Source of the DNA: Bacteroidota bacterium
Lineage (GTDB): Bacteria; Bacteroidota; Bacteroidia; AKYH767-A; OLB10
DNA: 52,189 nucleotides
Reading direction: 5' to 3'
NCBI GenBank assembly: GCA_947453935.1
Contig: CANGJU010000006.1
Span: 1 to 52,189, forward strand
The position numbers were made by a program, and so were the translations under genes. The stretch's first letter is position 1, and each line of letters starts with the position of its first letter. This document shows positions 1 through 10,278 of this stretch, piece by piece. The notes beneath the pieces were generated by a model. It saw nothing but the letters and a program-made list of their open reading frames with translations. It made no database searches and was not told where the DNA came from.

Positions 1-333
1 ATGGCGTCTGGTGGAGTAAATGCAAATATGGCTAAAGCCCAACAATACCTAGAATCGAAAGGTGCTGAATATATGACTTTAAAGGAGGTCGTTCGTAATA
101 GTCGCGATGCCTACACTAACTACAGAAAGAATTACGAAGCAGCATTAAATGATGCTAAAAAAGAACTGAATTTTAACAACATCGTTTCACCTCCGCTTGT
201 TCCAGAGAAAAAAGATTCTCCAAAGCGTGCAATTGTTATGATTCTATTTACCCTTTCGGCAATGCTAATTGCGATTGTAACTGCTGTATATATCGAACAA
301 TACAGAGATAAATTAAAAAGTCAGTTGCAATAA
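1..333 (+). CDS. Polysaccharide chain-length determinant / Wzz-GumC-like protein, C-terminal part (5' truncated by window)
   Basis: Coiled-coil-like stretch, then Pro-rich PPLVPEKKDSPKR and a C-terminal TM helix; directly upstream of an O-antigen ligase-like gene. Confidence 0.6.
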   Translation: MASGGVNANMAKAQQYLESKGAEYMTLKEVVRNSRDAYTNYRKNYEAALNDAKKELNFNNIVSPPLVPEKKDSPKRAIVMILFTLSAMLIAIVTAVYIEQYRDKLKSQLQ

Positions 334-339
334 TTCTGA

Positions 340-1806
340 ATGAAAGAAGGCTTTTTTCAGCTTGATAAATCCAAGGTAACTTGGTTTTATATTCTAACAA
401 TCCTTATAGCTTCACTAACAGCTTATGGATATGTAAAAGGATATATTATAGCATTAGCCGCCCCTTTCCTTCTCATACTTACTATTGCAGCCATCTTTCG
501 TTTTGACTTACTGATTTATCTTGCTGTACTGGTTACTCCGTTTTCTATTAACTTATCAAAAACGGGTATAGGTATTGGCGTTAGTTTGCCATCAGAGCCA
601 TTAATGTTTGGAATTTTTCTTGTTTTCTGGATTAAAATACTTGCAGAAGGAGGACTTGATAAGCGTATCTTAAAACACCCTGTCACCTGGATGATTTTAA
701 TCCATCTGGGATGGTACACCATCACAACTATCACGAGTACAATGCCTGTGGTTTCTATTAAGTCAACACTAGCTCGTTATTGTTATATCAGCGTGTTTTA
801 TTTTTCATTGCTCTATTTGTTTATCAAAAAGAAAAACATCCATAAGTTTTTATGGGCTTATCTTTTACCATTATTAGCGGTATGTATAATTACAATGCTT
901 AATCAGGCTTCTGCTGGATTCACTGAACAAAATGCACATATTGCTATGGTTCCTTATTACAACGACCACACTGCCTATGCAGCAGTAATAGCCTTATTTA
1001 TTCCAGTGATAATTGCATTACTGTTTGAAAACAAAATCAATAAAACTGTCAAGGCGTTCATTTTTATTGTTGCTGCATTACTTATTACAGCAATAGTACT
1101 TTCCTACACAAGAGCTGCGTGGGTTGCGTTAGCAGGAGCACTCGGATGTTTGTTTATTTACTTATTGAAAATTAAAAATTGGGTAGTTTATACTGGGATT
1201 GGATTAGTAGTACTTACTTATGCGTTATTTCATGTAGAAATTACGATGTATCTGGAGCGAAACGATAAAACATCCTCCACCGATTATGCGAAACATGTGC
1301 AGTCAATTGGAAATATTTCAACCGACGATTCTAATATTGAGCGCTTAAACAGATGGTCCTGCGCATTAAGGATGTTTAATGAAAAGCCATTGCTTGGATA
1401 TGGACCAGGCACCTATATGTTTCAATATGGGCAGTTTCAAAAATACTCTGAACGATCAGGAATCAGTACTAATTTTGGAGAAGGTGGTGGATCACATAGT
1501 GAGTATTTAGGCCCCCTTTCCGAACAGGGTATACTCGGTCCCGTTACATTTGTTTTAATACTTGCAGTGCTTCTTCAACGGACATCCACTTTTTTACGAA
1601 GCTGTACAAATCGAAATACAAGAGTAGTCACTAAAGGACTAGTATTAGGGCTAGTCACCTATATAATTCATGGAGGATTAAATTATTTCCTGGATACAGA
1701 AAAACTGGCTGTTCCTTTTTGGGGCTTTATTGCCTGCATCGTTGCCTTTGACATTTATTACAACGAACATCAAAACCAGGACTTAGATCAACATCCTGCA
1801 GCTTAA
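340..1806 (+). CDS. O-antigen ligase / Wzy-like polymerase family membrane protein
   Basis: Polytopic protein with YTRAAWVAL and LLGYGPGTYMFQYGQFQ...SHSEYLGPLSEQGILG, typical of the O-antigen ligase superfamily. Confidence 0.8.
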   Translation: MKEGFFQLDKSKVTWFYILTILIASLTAYGYVKGYIIALAAPFLLILTIAAIFRFDLLIYLAVLVTPFSINLSKTGIGIGVSLPSEPLMFGIFLVFWIKILAEGGLDKRILKHPVTWMILIHLGWYTITTITSTMPVVSIKSTLARYCYISVFYFSLLYLFIKKKNIHKFLWAYLLPLLAVCIITMLNQASAGFTEQNAHIAMVPYYNDHTAYAAVIALFIPVIIALLFENKINKTVKAFIFIVAALLITAIVLSYTRAAWVALAGALGCLFIYLLKIKNWVVYTGIGLVVLTYALFHVEITMYLERNDKTSSTDYAKHVQSIGNISTDDSNIERLNRWSCALRMFNEKPLLGYGPGTYMFQYGQFQKYSERSGISTNFGEGGGSHSEYLGPLSEQGILGPVTFVLILAVLLQRTSTFLRSCTNRNTRVVTKGLVLGLVTYIIHGGLNYFLDTEKLAVPFWGFIACIVAFDIYYNEHQNQDLDQHPAA

Positions 1807-3018
1807 CAAGGTAACATCATCAATTGGTTCAACCGACTTTTTAAAATCGTTGAAGGAATTGATAACTCCAACATGAAGGTCTTTCATTGAATTGGCCTGA
1901 TGATTTTTCTCAAGCAAGTCCATTAACACATCAACACCAAATACATCACCTGTAAGATTTTCCTGCTCCACTACTCCATCTGTATAACAAAACAATGTTG
2001 AACCAGGCTCAAAAGCAATTTGCCCTTCGTGAATAAATGGAAGCTCATCAAACATTCCTAAACCTGTTGTTCCCTTATCTAGCAAATGAAATTCTTTGCC
2101 ACAATAAATCAACGGAGGATTATGTCCTGCATTTACATATTTAAGAATACGCTCTTTTGTATTAATGATAGCTAGGAATACAGTAATAAACTTTTCTCCT
2201 TTGGCTGATTTGTTTACACTTTCATTTAAATCATTAACTAACTCCAGCAACGATTTCGACAATGGTGCTTTCGCATTTAGATTAGCTTGAAAATTCGACA
2301 TTAAAAGCGCGGCAGAAATACCTTTCCCAGAAACATCTGCAAGGCAAATTAATATTTCATCTTCATTGAGTTCAATGTAATCGTAGTAATCGCCACCAAC
2401 CATTTGATGCGGAAGATACGTTGCTGCTAAATCGATGCGTGAATTATGAGGAATATGAGCAGGAAATAACATACTCTGCATGCGGGCAGCTAGTTCTAAC
2501 TCTTTTTCAATCTGTGCTTGACGTATCGACTCTTTTGTCAGTCGTTTGTTTTCAATTGCAACAACAATAATATTGGTAATTGTATGAATAAAAGGAATTA
2601 CATCTTTCAAGTTTACAATATCTTCATGTGTACTTGCTCCAATAAATGCAAATGCTAATTGTTGCTTATTATGATTTACGGGAATTATTGTTTCGAAAGA
2701 GGATAACCAATCAGGCATATCACTACCGGTGGTCATAATCTTTTCAATTTCAGCTAGACGCGCTTCATTTAAATCAAGTTGAAAGTCGTCGGGAACACCA
2801 TATTTTAGCATGCAATGCCATTGATGTTCGTGAATGTATAGTATGAGTTTATTTATTTTCAGATGCTCTTTTAATACTGACTGATAAACCTCAAACAGCT
2901 GAGGAGCCGGCAAATCATAATTGATTGCTTTGGTAATCTGCAAGAGCCAATGCAACTGAATCTTTTTCACGTTCAGTTCCGATTGTATTCCAGATTTATT
3001 TTCTATTTCACCAGCCAT
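1783..3018 (-). CDS. PP2C/SpoIIE-family serine phosphatase with N-terminal GAF-like domain (RsbU-like)
   Basis: ELAARMQSMLFP, GGDYYDYIELNEDEILICLADVSGKGISAALLMS, YVNAGHNPPL, LFCYTDGVVE motifs. Confidence 0.85.
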   Translation of the reverse strand: MAGEIENKSGIQSELNVKKIQLHWLLQITKAINYDLPAPQLFEVYQSVLKEHLKINKLILYIHEHQWHCMLKYGVPDDFQLDLNEARLAEIEKIMTTGSDMPDWLSSFETIIPVNHNKQQLAFAFIGASTHEDIVNLKDVIPFIHTITNIIVVAIENKRLTKESIRQAQIEKELELAARMQSMLFPAHIPHNSRIDLAATYLPHQMVGGDYYDYIELNEDEILICLADVSGKGISAALLMSNFQANLNAKAPLSKSLLELVNDLNESVNKSAKGEKFITVFLAIINTKERILKYVNAGHNPPLIYCGKEFHLLDKGTTGLGMFDELPFIHEGQIAFEPGSTLFCYTDGVVEQENLTGDVFGVDVLMDLLEKNHQANSMKDLHVGVINSFNDFKKSVEPIDDVTLLSCRMLI

Positions 3019-3039
3019 ACTAAATATAACAGTTATGTA

Positions 3040-3966
3040 TTAACGAACTTTATCTAACAATTCAGGAAGCTTACCTAAATAAGCAAGCTCCTTCATTTTC
3101 TCTCTTGCATCCTTAGCAGGTGTACCGAAGTAGGTACCTGCTTTTATTGATTTAGTAACACCACTTTGACCAAGCACAACAGTTCCTTTCGAAATTGTTA
3201 AGTCCTTCTGCACTCCAACTTGACCCCACAGTATAACTTCATCTTCAATATTTACGCAACCAGCAATTCCTACTTGCGCAGCAAACAAACAATTCTTTCC
3301 AATCTGCGTGTCGTGACCAACGTGCACTTGATTATCAAGCTTACACCCTTCTCCGATGGTAGTATCTGCTGAAACGCCTCTATCGATTGTGCATGATGCT
3401 CCGATTTCAACATTATTGTGTATTACCACGCGACCACAGCTGTGCATCTTTTCATAGAATTCAGGACGACGTTTAAAATAAAACGCATCAGCACCTAAAA
3501 CAGTATTAGCATGAATTACCACATTATCTCCCAATACAGAATGATCATAAATAACAACGCCACTATGTATTAAACAGTTTCTACCAATTATGACATTTGG
3601 ACCAATACTAACGTTAGGCTGTACTATTGTTCCCTCTCCTATTTTTGCTGTTGGATGAATATTATTAGTTGAAGGAACAAAAGGCATAAAATTTTTACAA
3701 AGCCAAACATAATCACGGAATGGATCATCAGAAAATATGAGTGACTTACCTGCTGGTGCCTCAACCATTTTGTTTATGATTACAAAAGTAGCAGCAGAGT
3801 TTAATGCTTTATCGTAATACTTAGGATGATCAACAAAAGTTAAATCGCCATTCTCAACACGATGTATTTCATTGATGCCCGACACGAGTGCATTCTCATC
3901 GCCTATTACCTGACCGCTGACCATTTTAGCCAACTCTCCTACCGAAATTGCTTTTTCAAGTTTCAT
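3040..3966 (-). CDS. UDP-3-O-acylglucosamine N-acyltransferase family protein (LpxD-like)
   Basis: Left-handed beta-helix hexapeptide repeats (IHPTAKIGEGTIVQPNVSIGPNVIIG...), N-terminal LpxD-like domain; start moved to MKLEKA. Confidence 0.8.
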   Translation of the reverse strand: MKLEKAISVGELAKMVSGQVIGDENALVSGINEIHRVENGDLTFVDHPKYYDKALNSAATFVIINKMVEAPAGKSLIFSDDPFRDYVWLCKNFMPFVPSTNNIHPTAKIGEGTIVQPNVSIGPNVIIGRNCLIHSGVVIYDHSVLGDNVVIHANTVLGADAFYFKRRPEFYEKMHSCGRVVIHNNVEIGASCTIDRGVSADTTIGEGCKLDNQVHVGHDTQIGKNCLFAAQVGIAGCVNIEDEVILWGQVGVQKDLTISKGTVVLGQSGVTKSIKAGTYFGTPAKDAREKMKELAYLGKLPELLDKVR

Positions 3967-4038
3967 AATTGACATCAAAGATAAATTATCATTTTTGAAT
4001 TATTAGAAAAACTTCAACTGAATTATTAAATTCGTAAC

Positions 4039-4515
4039 GTGTTATCGAAAAAAGCAAAATACGGATTAAAGGCTTTAGAATATATTGCCAAGCAGGATAC
4101 AACTATTCCAGTTCACACTTCTGATATTTCATTAGCAGAATCAATTCCCAGAAAGTTTCTTGAAGCAATTTTACTCGACTTAAAACACGATGGAATTTTA
4201 AAGAGCAAACAAGGAAAAAATGGTGGCTATAATTTATTAATAGCACCCTCTGAAGTAACAATTGGTAGAGTTGTTAGGCTATTCGATGGTCCGATTGCAT
4301 TGTTACCATGTGTCTCATCAAATTACTATGAGCCTTGCGATGACTGTGAAAATGAAGCTGTGTGTGGACTTAAAAATATTTTTTCAGAAGTAAGAGAGGC
4401 TACGGGATCTATTCTAGATAAGTTAAGCCTTCAGGATATTTTAATTCGCGAACAAAATCTGAAAAGGAAAAAAGCTAGCTCCAACAAGACAAAATCAAGA
4501 CTCAATAAGAAATAA
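4039..4515 (+). CDS. Rrf2 family transcriptional regulator
   Basis: GTG start; LSKKAKYGLKALEYIA winged-helix, KQGKNGGYNL, Cys cluster CVSSNYYEPCDDCENEAVC. Confidence 0.88.
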   Translation: MLSKKAKYGLKALEYIAKQDTTIPVHTSDISLAESIPRKFLEAILLDLKHDGILKSKQGKNGGYNLLIAPSEVTIGRVVRLFDGPIALLPCVSSNYYEPCDDCENEAVCGLKNIFSEVREATGSILDKLSLQDILIREQNLKRKKASSNKTKSRLNKK

Positions 4516-4536
4516 AACAATTCAACAAAAAAGGTG

Positions 4537-4567
4537 TTGTAACTGAAGCAATAATGTTATAAATTTG
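4537..4567 (+). promoter_or_regulatory. Candidate Bacteroidota promoter (TTG N20 TAAATTTG) upstream of FAD protein
   Basis: TTG at 4537-4539 and TAAATTTG at 4560-4567 match the -33/-7 consensus TTTG-N19-TAnnTTTG. Confidence 0.5.
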
Positions 4568-4602
4568 TTTCTCCTACTAACTTTATAGGATTTAAAATTT
4601 TT

Positions 4603-5976
4603 ATGAATACAGAATACGATTTAGCAATAGTTGGTGGTGGCGCTGCAGGGTTAATTTTACTTGCAAATATTTTTGAAAAGGCGACACAGCCTATATCCGT
4701 TGTTATGATTAACGCAGGCTATCCAGCAGGGAAAGGAATTGCCTACTCTACTAACAACAGTAATCATTTGCTAAATGTTCGTGTTTCCAGAATGAGTGCA
4801 TTTACGCACGATGCCAATCATTTTACAAAATGGATTTTATCAAAACCCGAGTATAGCGATTATCACAAGGATAATCTTGCTGAGCGTTTTGTGCCTCGTA
4901 AAATGTATGGAGAATATCTCGAAGATTTATTCCAATCACTGGTAAACTCCGATAACAAAAATGTTAGCTTCAGCTTTATCAATGATGAAGTAATCGATTT
5001 AAAAAAGCAAGGTAATTCGTTTGAAGTTGTTTTAAAAAATGCACCTTTCATCAATTGCAAAAAAGTAGTTTTATGTACAGGTAATCAACCTCCTATTTCT
5101 TTGCCTGGCGTTTCTTCTATACAATCCGAAAAAGTATTTATCAATCCATGGGATGAGAAAGCAGTAGAAAATATTGATCAAGATAAATCTGTATTCATTG
5201 TAGGAGCAGGATTAACAATGGTTGATACCGTAATTAGTTTAATTGATCAGGGTTTTAAAAATAAAATTATTGTCGTTTCGAAACATGGCGCTATACCTAT
5301 GGCGCATCCTGTTGTGCGTGTAACAGTTCCTCATCCGGAAAAAGCACCTGCATCCGACATTCATGAAATTTATATTGATTTAAAATCGCGAATCAGATCT
5401 GCTATTGATCACACAGAATGGCATGAACCTGTTTTAGAAGCTGTTCGACCATTCACACAGAAAATATGGCAAGAACTACCTATCGAGCAAAAAAATCGTT
5501 TTTTACGTCACATCAACCATCGTTGGGCTAAACTTCGTCATCGATTGCCTCATGAGGTTCACGATATGATTCAATCTTTAATTGATTCAAATCAGATTGA
5601 ATTGTATGCTGGTAAACTTTTAAATGTTCAAGAGAATCAAAATGATTTAACAATTGACTTTTTTGATAAATCAAACGAAAAGAAAGTTACAGTAAATGCC
5701 CAACGCATCATAAATTGTATTGGTCCTGAGGGTGATTTTGACAAAGTTGATAACCCACTTTTAAGAAACATGCTTAGCCATGGATTAATTTCCAAAGATC
5801 CCCTATCGCTGGGTTTTAATGCTACTGGCGATGGAAGGATTATCGATAAATCGGGTAATGTGATAGAAAATTTACTGACAATTGGCTCTGGATTGAGAGG
5901 AATTTTATGGGAATCGACCGCTATACCTGAAATCAGAGTACAGGCGCACGAAATGGCTAATAAAGTACTGGCCTAA
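4603..5976 (+). CDS. FAD/NAD(P)-binding protein (YdhS-like)
   Basis: DLAIVGGGAAGLILLANIF dinucleotide-binding motif, second VFIVGAGLTMVDTVISL motif. Confidence 0.8.
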   Translation: MNTEYDLAIVGGGAAGLILLANIFEKATQPISVVMINAGYPAGKGIAYSTNNSNHLLNVRVSRMSAFTHDANHFTKWILSKPEYSDYHKDNLAERFVPRKMYGEYLEDLFQSLVNSDNKNVSFSFINDEVIDLKKQGNSFEVVLKNAPFINCKKVVLCTGNQPPISLPGVSSIQSEKVFINPWDEKAVENIDQDKSVFIVGAGLTMVDTVISLIDQGFKNKIIVVSKHGAIPMAHPVVRVTVPHPEKAPASDIHEIYIDLKSRIRSAIDHTEWHEPVLEAVRPFTQKIWQELPIEQKNRFLRHINHRWAKLRHRLPHEVHDMIQSLIDSNQIELYAGKLLNVQENQNDLTIDFFDKSNEKKVTVNAQRIINCIGPEGDFDKVDNPLLRNMLSHGLISKDPLSLGFNATGDGRIIDKSGNVIENLLTIGSGLRGILWESTAIPEIRVQAHEMANKVLA

Positions 5977-6014
5977 TTAAACAAATTGTTACTTCCTACA
6001 CATTCTGATTCTTT

Positions 6015-6049
6015 TTTGGCGTAAGACCCAATTAAAAGCCCTACCTTTG
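6015..6049 (+). promoter_or_regulatory. Candidate Bacteroidota promoter for typA
   Basis: TTTG 6015-6018 and TACCTTTG 6042-6049, about 23-bp spacer; implies a roughly 100-nt 5' UTR. Confidence 0.5.
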
Positions 6050-6157
6050 CACTCCGAATTTTAGCTCCCAATTCGTACACGACTAACTTTCAGTCTGTTC
6101 TGATTAGAATAAAATCCGAAATTAAAAGGAACTTAACCAAACTGCAGATAAATTAGC

Positions 6158-7969
6158 ATGCAATCAATCAGAAACATTGCAATTATTGCCCATGTCGATC
6201 ATGGCAAAACAACTTTAGTAGATAAAATTTTACTTCAGACACAACTCTTCCGTGACAATGAAAAAACGGGTGAATTAATCCTTGATAACAACGATCTTGA
6301 AAGAGAGCGTGGAATTACGATTATCGCAAAGAACGTATCGGTAAATTACAAAGGCACTAAAATTAACATCATTGATACTCCTGGTCACGCCGACTTTGGA
6401 GGTGAAGTAGAACGTGTGATGAACATGGCCGATGGAGTTATTTTGCTTGTTGATGCTTTTGAAGGACCAATGCCTCAAACCCGCTTTGTACTTAGTAAGG
6501 CCTTAGAGATGGGTAAAAAAGCAATCTTAGTTATCAATAAAGTTGATAAAGAAAATTGTCGTCCAGAAGAGGTACATGAAAAAGTATTTGATTTGTTCTT
6601 CCATTTAGGTGCTACCGAAGAGCAGTTAGGATTTCCAACGGTTTATGGTTCATCAAAGCAAGGATGGATGGGACATGATTATAAAAATCCAACTACGGAT
6701 GTAACTGCATTATTAGATTCTATTATTGAATATTTCCCTGAGCCTCCTGTTTATGAAGGAACACCTCAGATGTTAATTACGTCATTGGATTTTTCAACGT
6801 ATGTAGGTCGTATTGCTATTGGACGTATTAGCCGTGGTTCATTAAAAGAAAATCAGCCGGTAAGTCTTGTAAAGCGTGACGGCTCTATCAAAAAAATGCG
6901 CATTAAAGAAGTTTTTGTGTTTGAAGGATTGGGACGTAGAAAGGCAGATGAAATTACATGTGGCGACTTATGTGCAGTAACTGGTATTGAAGATTTTGAA
7001 ATTGGTGATACAATTGCTGATTTTGAAAATCCGGAGGCCCTTACTCCTATTTCAGTTGATGAACCAACAATGTGTATGTTGTTTACAATCAACAACAGTC
7101 CTTTCTTCGGAAAAGAAGGTCGTTTTGTAACTTCTCGTCACTTACGCGATCGTTTATACAAAGAGTTAGAGAAAAACCTGGCTATGCGTATTGTGGAGAC
7201 AGAATCACCTGACTCTTATTTAGTATATGGCCGTGGGGTACTTCACTTATCTATCCTAATTGAGACTATGCGTCGCGAAGGATATGAATTACAAGTAGGA
7301 CAGCCACAGGTTATCATGAAAGAAATTGATGGTCAACGTTACGAGCCAGTTGAGAATTTAACAGTAGATACTCCTGATGAAGTAGCTGGTAAAGTGATTG
7401 AATTAGTAACGCAGAAGAAGGGTGAGTTGAAAATAATGGAACCTAAGGGCGATTTACAACATTTAGAGTTTGAAATCCCAGCGCGTGGTTTAATTGGTTT
7501 ACGTAGTAACGTACTTACAGCAACTGCTGGTCGTGCAACTATGGCACATCGTTTTAAAAGCTACGAACCTTGGAAAGGCCCTATCTCAGGACGTATTTCA
7601 GGTGTATTGTTAGCGAAGGAATCTGGTGTTGCAACTCCTTATTCTATCGACAGAATGCAAGACCGTGGTTTCTTCTTTATTGATCCTGCTGAGAGTGTTT
7701 ATGCAGGTCAGGTTATTGGTCAGCATATTCGTCCTGATGATTTATTAATCAATGTGTGTGAAGCAAAGAAGTTAACGAATATGCGTGCTTCGGGTAGTGA
7801 CGATAACGTTAGAATTGCTCCAGCAGTGAAGTTTTCATTAGAAGAGTGTATGGAATACATCGAGAAAGATGAGTATTTAGAGATTACGCCAAAATCATTA
7901 CGTATGCGTAAAGTTTATCTTGATGAAAACGTAAGAAAACGTATGAGCAGAAAGGAAGAAGCGATTTAA
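6158..7969 (+). CDS. typA: Translational GTPase TypA/BipA
   Basis: IAHVDHGKTTLVDKIL, DTPGHADFGGEVERV, NKVDK; full-length 603 aa. Confidence 0.97.
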   Translation: MQSIRNIAIIAHVDHGKTTLVDKILLQTQLFRDNEKTGELILDNNDLERERGITIIAKNVSVNYKGTKINIIDTPGHADFGGEVERVMNMADGVILLVDAFEGPMPQTRFVLSKALEMGKKAILVINKVDKENCRPEEVHEKVFDLFFHLGATEEQLGFPTVYGSSKQGWMGHDYKNPTTDVTALLDSIIEYFPEPPVYEGTPQMLITSLDFSTYVGRIAIGRISRGSLKENQPVSLVKRDGSIKKMRIKEVFVFEGLGRRKADEITCGDLCAVTGIEDFEIGDTIADFENPEALTPISVDEPTMCMLFTINNSPFFGKEGRFVTSRHLRDRLYKELEKNLAMRIVETESPDSYLVYGRGVLHLSILIETMRREGYELQVGQPQVIMKEIDGQRYEPVENLTVDTPDEVAGKVIELVTQKKGELKIMEPKGDLQHLEFEIPARGLIGLRSNVLTATAGRATMAHRFKSYEPWKGPISGRISGVLLAKESGVATPYSIDRMQDRGFFFIDPAESVYAGQVIGQHIRPDDLLINVCEAKKLTNMRASGSDDNVRIAPAVKFSLEECMEYIEKDEYLEITPKSLRMRKVYLDENVRKRMSRKEEAI

Positions 7970-7995
7970 TCGTTTAATGTATAGGCAAACAAAAA

Positions 7996-8024
7996 GGGAG
8001 CAATTTTAAAATTGCTCCCTTTTT
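7996..8024. terminator. Bidirectional intrinsic terminator between typA and the M13 peptidase gene
   Basis: Perfect inverted repeat GGGAGCAATTTTAAAATTGCTCCC flanked by A- and T-runs. Confidence 0.85.
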
Positions 8025-8045
8025 TATTCTCTATTTAAAATTGAA

Positions 8046-10079
8046 TTACCAGATTTTTGCTCTTTCAGTATTATTACGATACATTTTATCGCCTTCTTTG
8101 ACACCAAAAGCTTTGTAGAACTCCGTCATATTAGAAAGTGTACCTAATACGCGGAAGTTTGCAGGTGAATGCACATCCGTTAATAAACGCTTGCGCAACA
8201 TTTCATCTTTGATATTTTGTTTCCAAACCTGAGCAAAGGCAAGGAAGAATCGTTGCTCCTCAGTAAACCCTTGAATAGTTACAGGAGCTTTTCCTTCGTT
8301 AGCCATTTGTAATGCATAATAAGCAGTGCTTAATCCACCTAAATCAGCAATGTTTTCACCGATTGTTAACTCACCATTTACAAATGAGCCTGGTAATGCT
8401 TCAAATTTATTAAAGCATTCAATTAACACTTTTGCACGGTCTTCAAACTGAACCTTATCTTTCTCACCCCACCAATCCATCATATTACCATTGCCATCGT
8501 ATTTTGAACCCTGATCATCGAAACCATGCGTAATTTCATGTCCGATAACAGCACCTAATGCACCGTAGTTAGTAGCATCATCAGCACCTGGGTAATAGAA
8601 AGGAGGTTGCATAATTGCCGCTGGGAAAACTATTTCATTTAATGTTGGATCGTAGTATGCATTTACTTGATGTGGTAACATTGCCCATTCTGATTTGTCA
8701 ACAGGCTTCCCTAACTTATCCATCATATCTCTGTAAGCAAACGCTTCCGCACGTTGCATATTTAAAACATAAGCGTCATCTTTAATCTCTAGCTTTGAAT
8801 AATCTTTCCATTTATCAGGATAACCTAATTTCGTATTGAACTTAGCTAGCTTTTCTAATGCTTTTGTCTTTGTTGAATCACTCATCCAATCCAACTTAGT
8901 AATACGCACTTTGTATGTAGCCAAGATGTTTTTCACCATTGCACTTACTTTAACCTTCAATTCTGGACTAAAGTATTTCTGAATATAAAGCTGACCAACG
9001 ATTTCTCCTATTGAGCCATCGCAGGCAGATACAGCGCGCTTCCAACGAGGGCGCATAACCTGAGTGCCGTTTAATATTTTACCGTTGAAATCAAAGCTTT
9101 CATTCACAAATTCACTGCTCAACTGTCCTGCACACCCTGAAATATACTTCCATGTTATAAAAAATTTCCACGTTTCTAAATCGGTGGTGTTAAACAAATC
9201 AGACAACCCTTTGAAATAATCAAGCTGGTTCACAATAATTTTATCATTAACTGCCACCTTGTTCGTTTTTAAGTAAAGTTGCCAGTCGATAGCAGGATTC
9301 ATATTAACTAAATCAGTCAATGTTGTTGGATTGTACGTTTTTTCTTCATCACGCATTTCAACACGCGACATCGAAATCTGAGCAATCTGTGTTTCTAATT
9401 TTAAAATTAACTCCGCTCTCATTTCAGAATCGTCGCATTTTAAAAGATTGAACATTTTTACCATATGTTCAACATATGACTTGCGAATTGCAACATTGCG
9501 CTCATCGTCTTTTAAGTAATAATCACGATCTGGTAGTCCTAACCCACTTTGTGTTAAGTAAAGGACATTTTTTGAACTATTCTTTAAATCGCGGCTTACA
9601 TAAAAGCCAAAAACATTATCAACTCCTTTAGCAGTTAAATCTGCCATACATATAATTAACTCTTGTTTTGAGTTGATAGATCCAATACGATCAAGGTCTG
9701 GCTTAATCATCGAAATACCCTGCGCATCAGCCTTTGCAGAGTCCATTGCCAGATTATAAAAATCACGTAGCTTTTGGCGCAGCGTTCCTTTTGCAGCAGC
9801 TTTATCTTTAGCAACTTCTTCAATTACAGTTCTGATTTTTTTGTTATTCTCATCTGCTAAAACATCGAAACTACCCCAGCGACTTTGGTCAGCTGGAACA
9901 GGATTGTTTTTTAGCCAGGTGCCACTCGCAAAATGGTAAAAATCATCATTTGGCTTAACATTCTTATCGATAGCAGCATAATCGATACCTTTTAATTGAG
10001 TTGTATCCGCCATAAATGCAGCCGATAACGCTACACCTACCGCAATACTAACTCCAGCAATCATTTTTAATTTTGACAT
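8046..10079 (-). CDS. M13 family metallopeptidase (neprilysin/PepO-like)
   Basis: GHEITHGFDDQGSKYDGNG zinc motif, ENIADLGGL; likely start MSKLKMIAGVSIAVG with signal sequence (ORF track start extended). Confidence 0.92.
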   Translation of the reverse strand: MSKLKMIAGVSIAVGVALSAAFMADTTQLKGIDYAAIDKNVKPNDDFYHFASGTWLKNNPVPADQSRWGSFDVLADENNKKIRTVIEEVAKDKAAAKGTLRQKLRDFYNLAMDSAKADAQGISMIKPDLDRIGSINSKQELIICMADLTAKGVDNVFGFYVSRDLKNSSKNVLYLTQSGLGLPDRDYYLKDDERNVAIRKSYVEHMVKMFNLLKCDDSEMRAELILKLETQIAQISMSRVEMRDEEKTYNPTTLTDLVNMNPAIDWQLYLKTNKVAVNDKIIVNQLDYFKGLSDLFNTTDLETWKFFITWKYISGCAGQLSSEFVNESFDFNGKILNGTQVMRPRWKRAVSACDGSIGEIVGQLYIQKYFSPELKVKVSAMVKNILATYKVRITKLDWMSDSTKTKALEKLAKFNTKLGYPDKWKDYSKLEIKDDAYVLNMQRAEAFAYRDMMDKLGKPVDKSEWAMLPHQVNAYYDPTLNEIVFPAAIMQPPFYYPGADDATNYGALGAVIGHEITHGFDDQGSKYDGNGNMMDWWGEKDKVQFEDRAKVLIECFNKFEALPGSFVNGELTIGENIADLGGLSTAYYALQMANEGKAPVTIQGFTEEQRFFLAFAQVWKQNIKDEMLRKRLLTDVHSPANFRVLGTLSNMTEFYKAFGVKEGDKMYRNNTERAKIW

Positions 10080-10278
10080 AAATAGATATTTTTTCAGGCC
10101 CCAAAGTAATAAAAGAAAAAGAGAACCCTCAAATAATCGAATCAAATTAAACGACATTACTAAGAATTTAACAGTTTGCCTACAAATTATAAAAATGCCC
10201 ATTCAGCATATTCGCATTTTGTGATATAAAGGTTTTCAATACATTTACGCTTCCAAAACATTTTATCAAAATCAATTC

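Noticed and set aside
10080-10202. 41-residue N-terminal extension of the M13 peptidase
   Set aside because: A normal signal-type start, MSKLKMIAGVSIAVG, lies at 10079; the extension is an open-frame artefact
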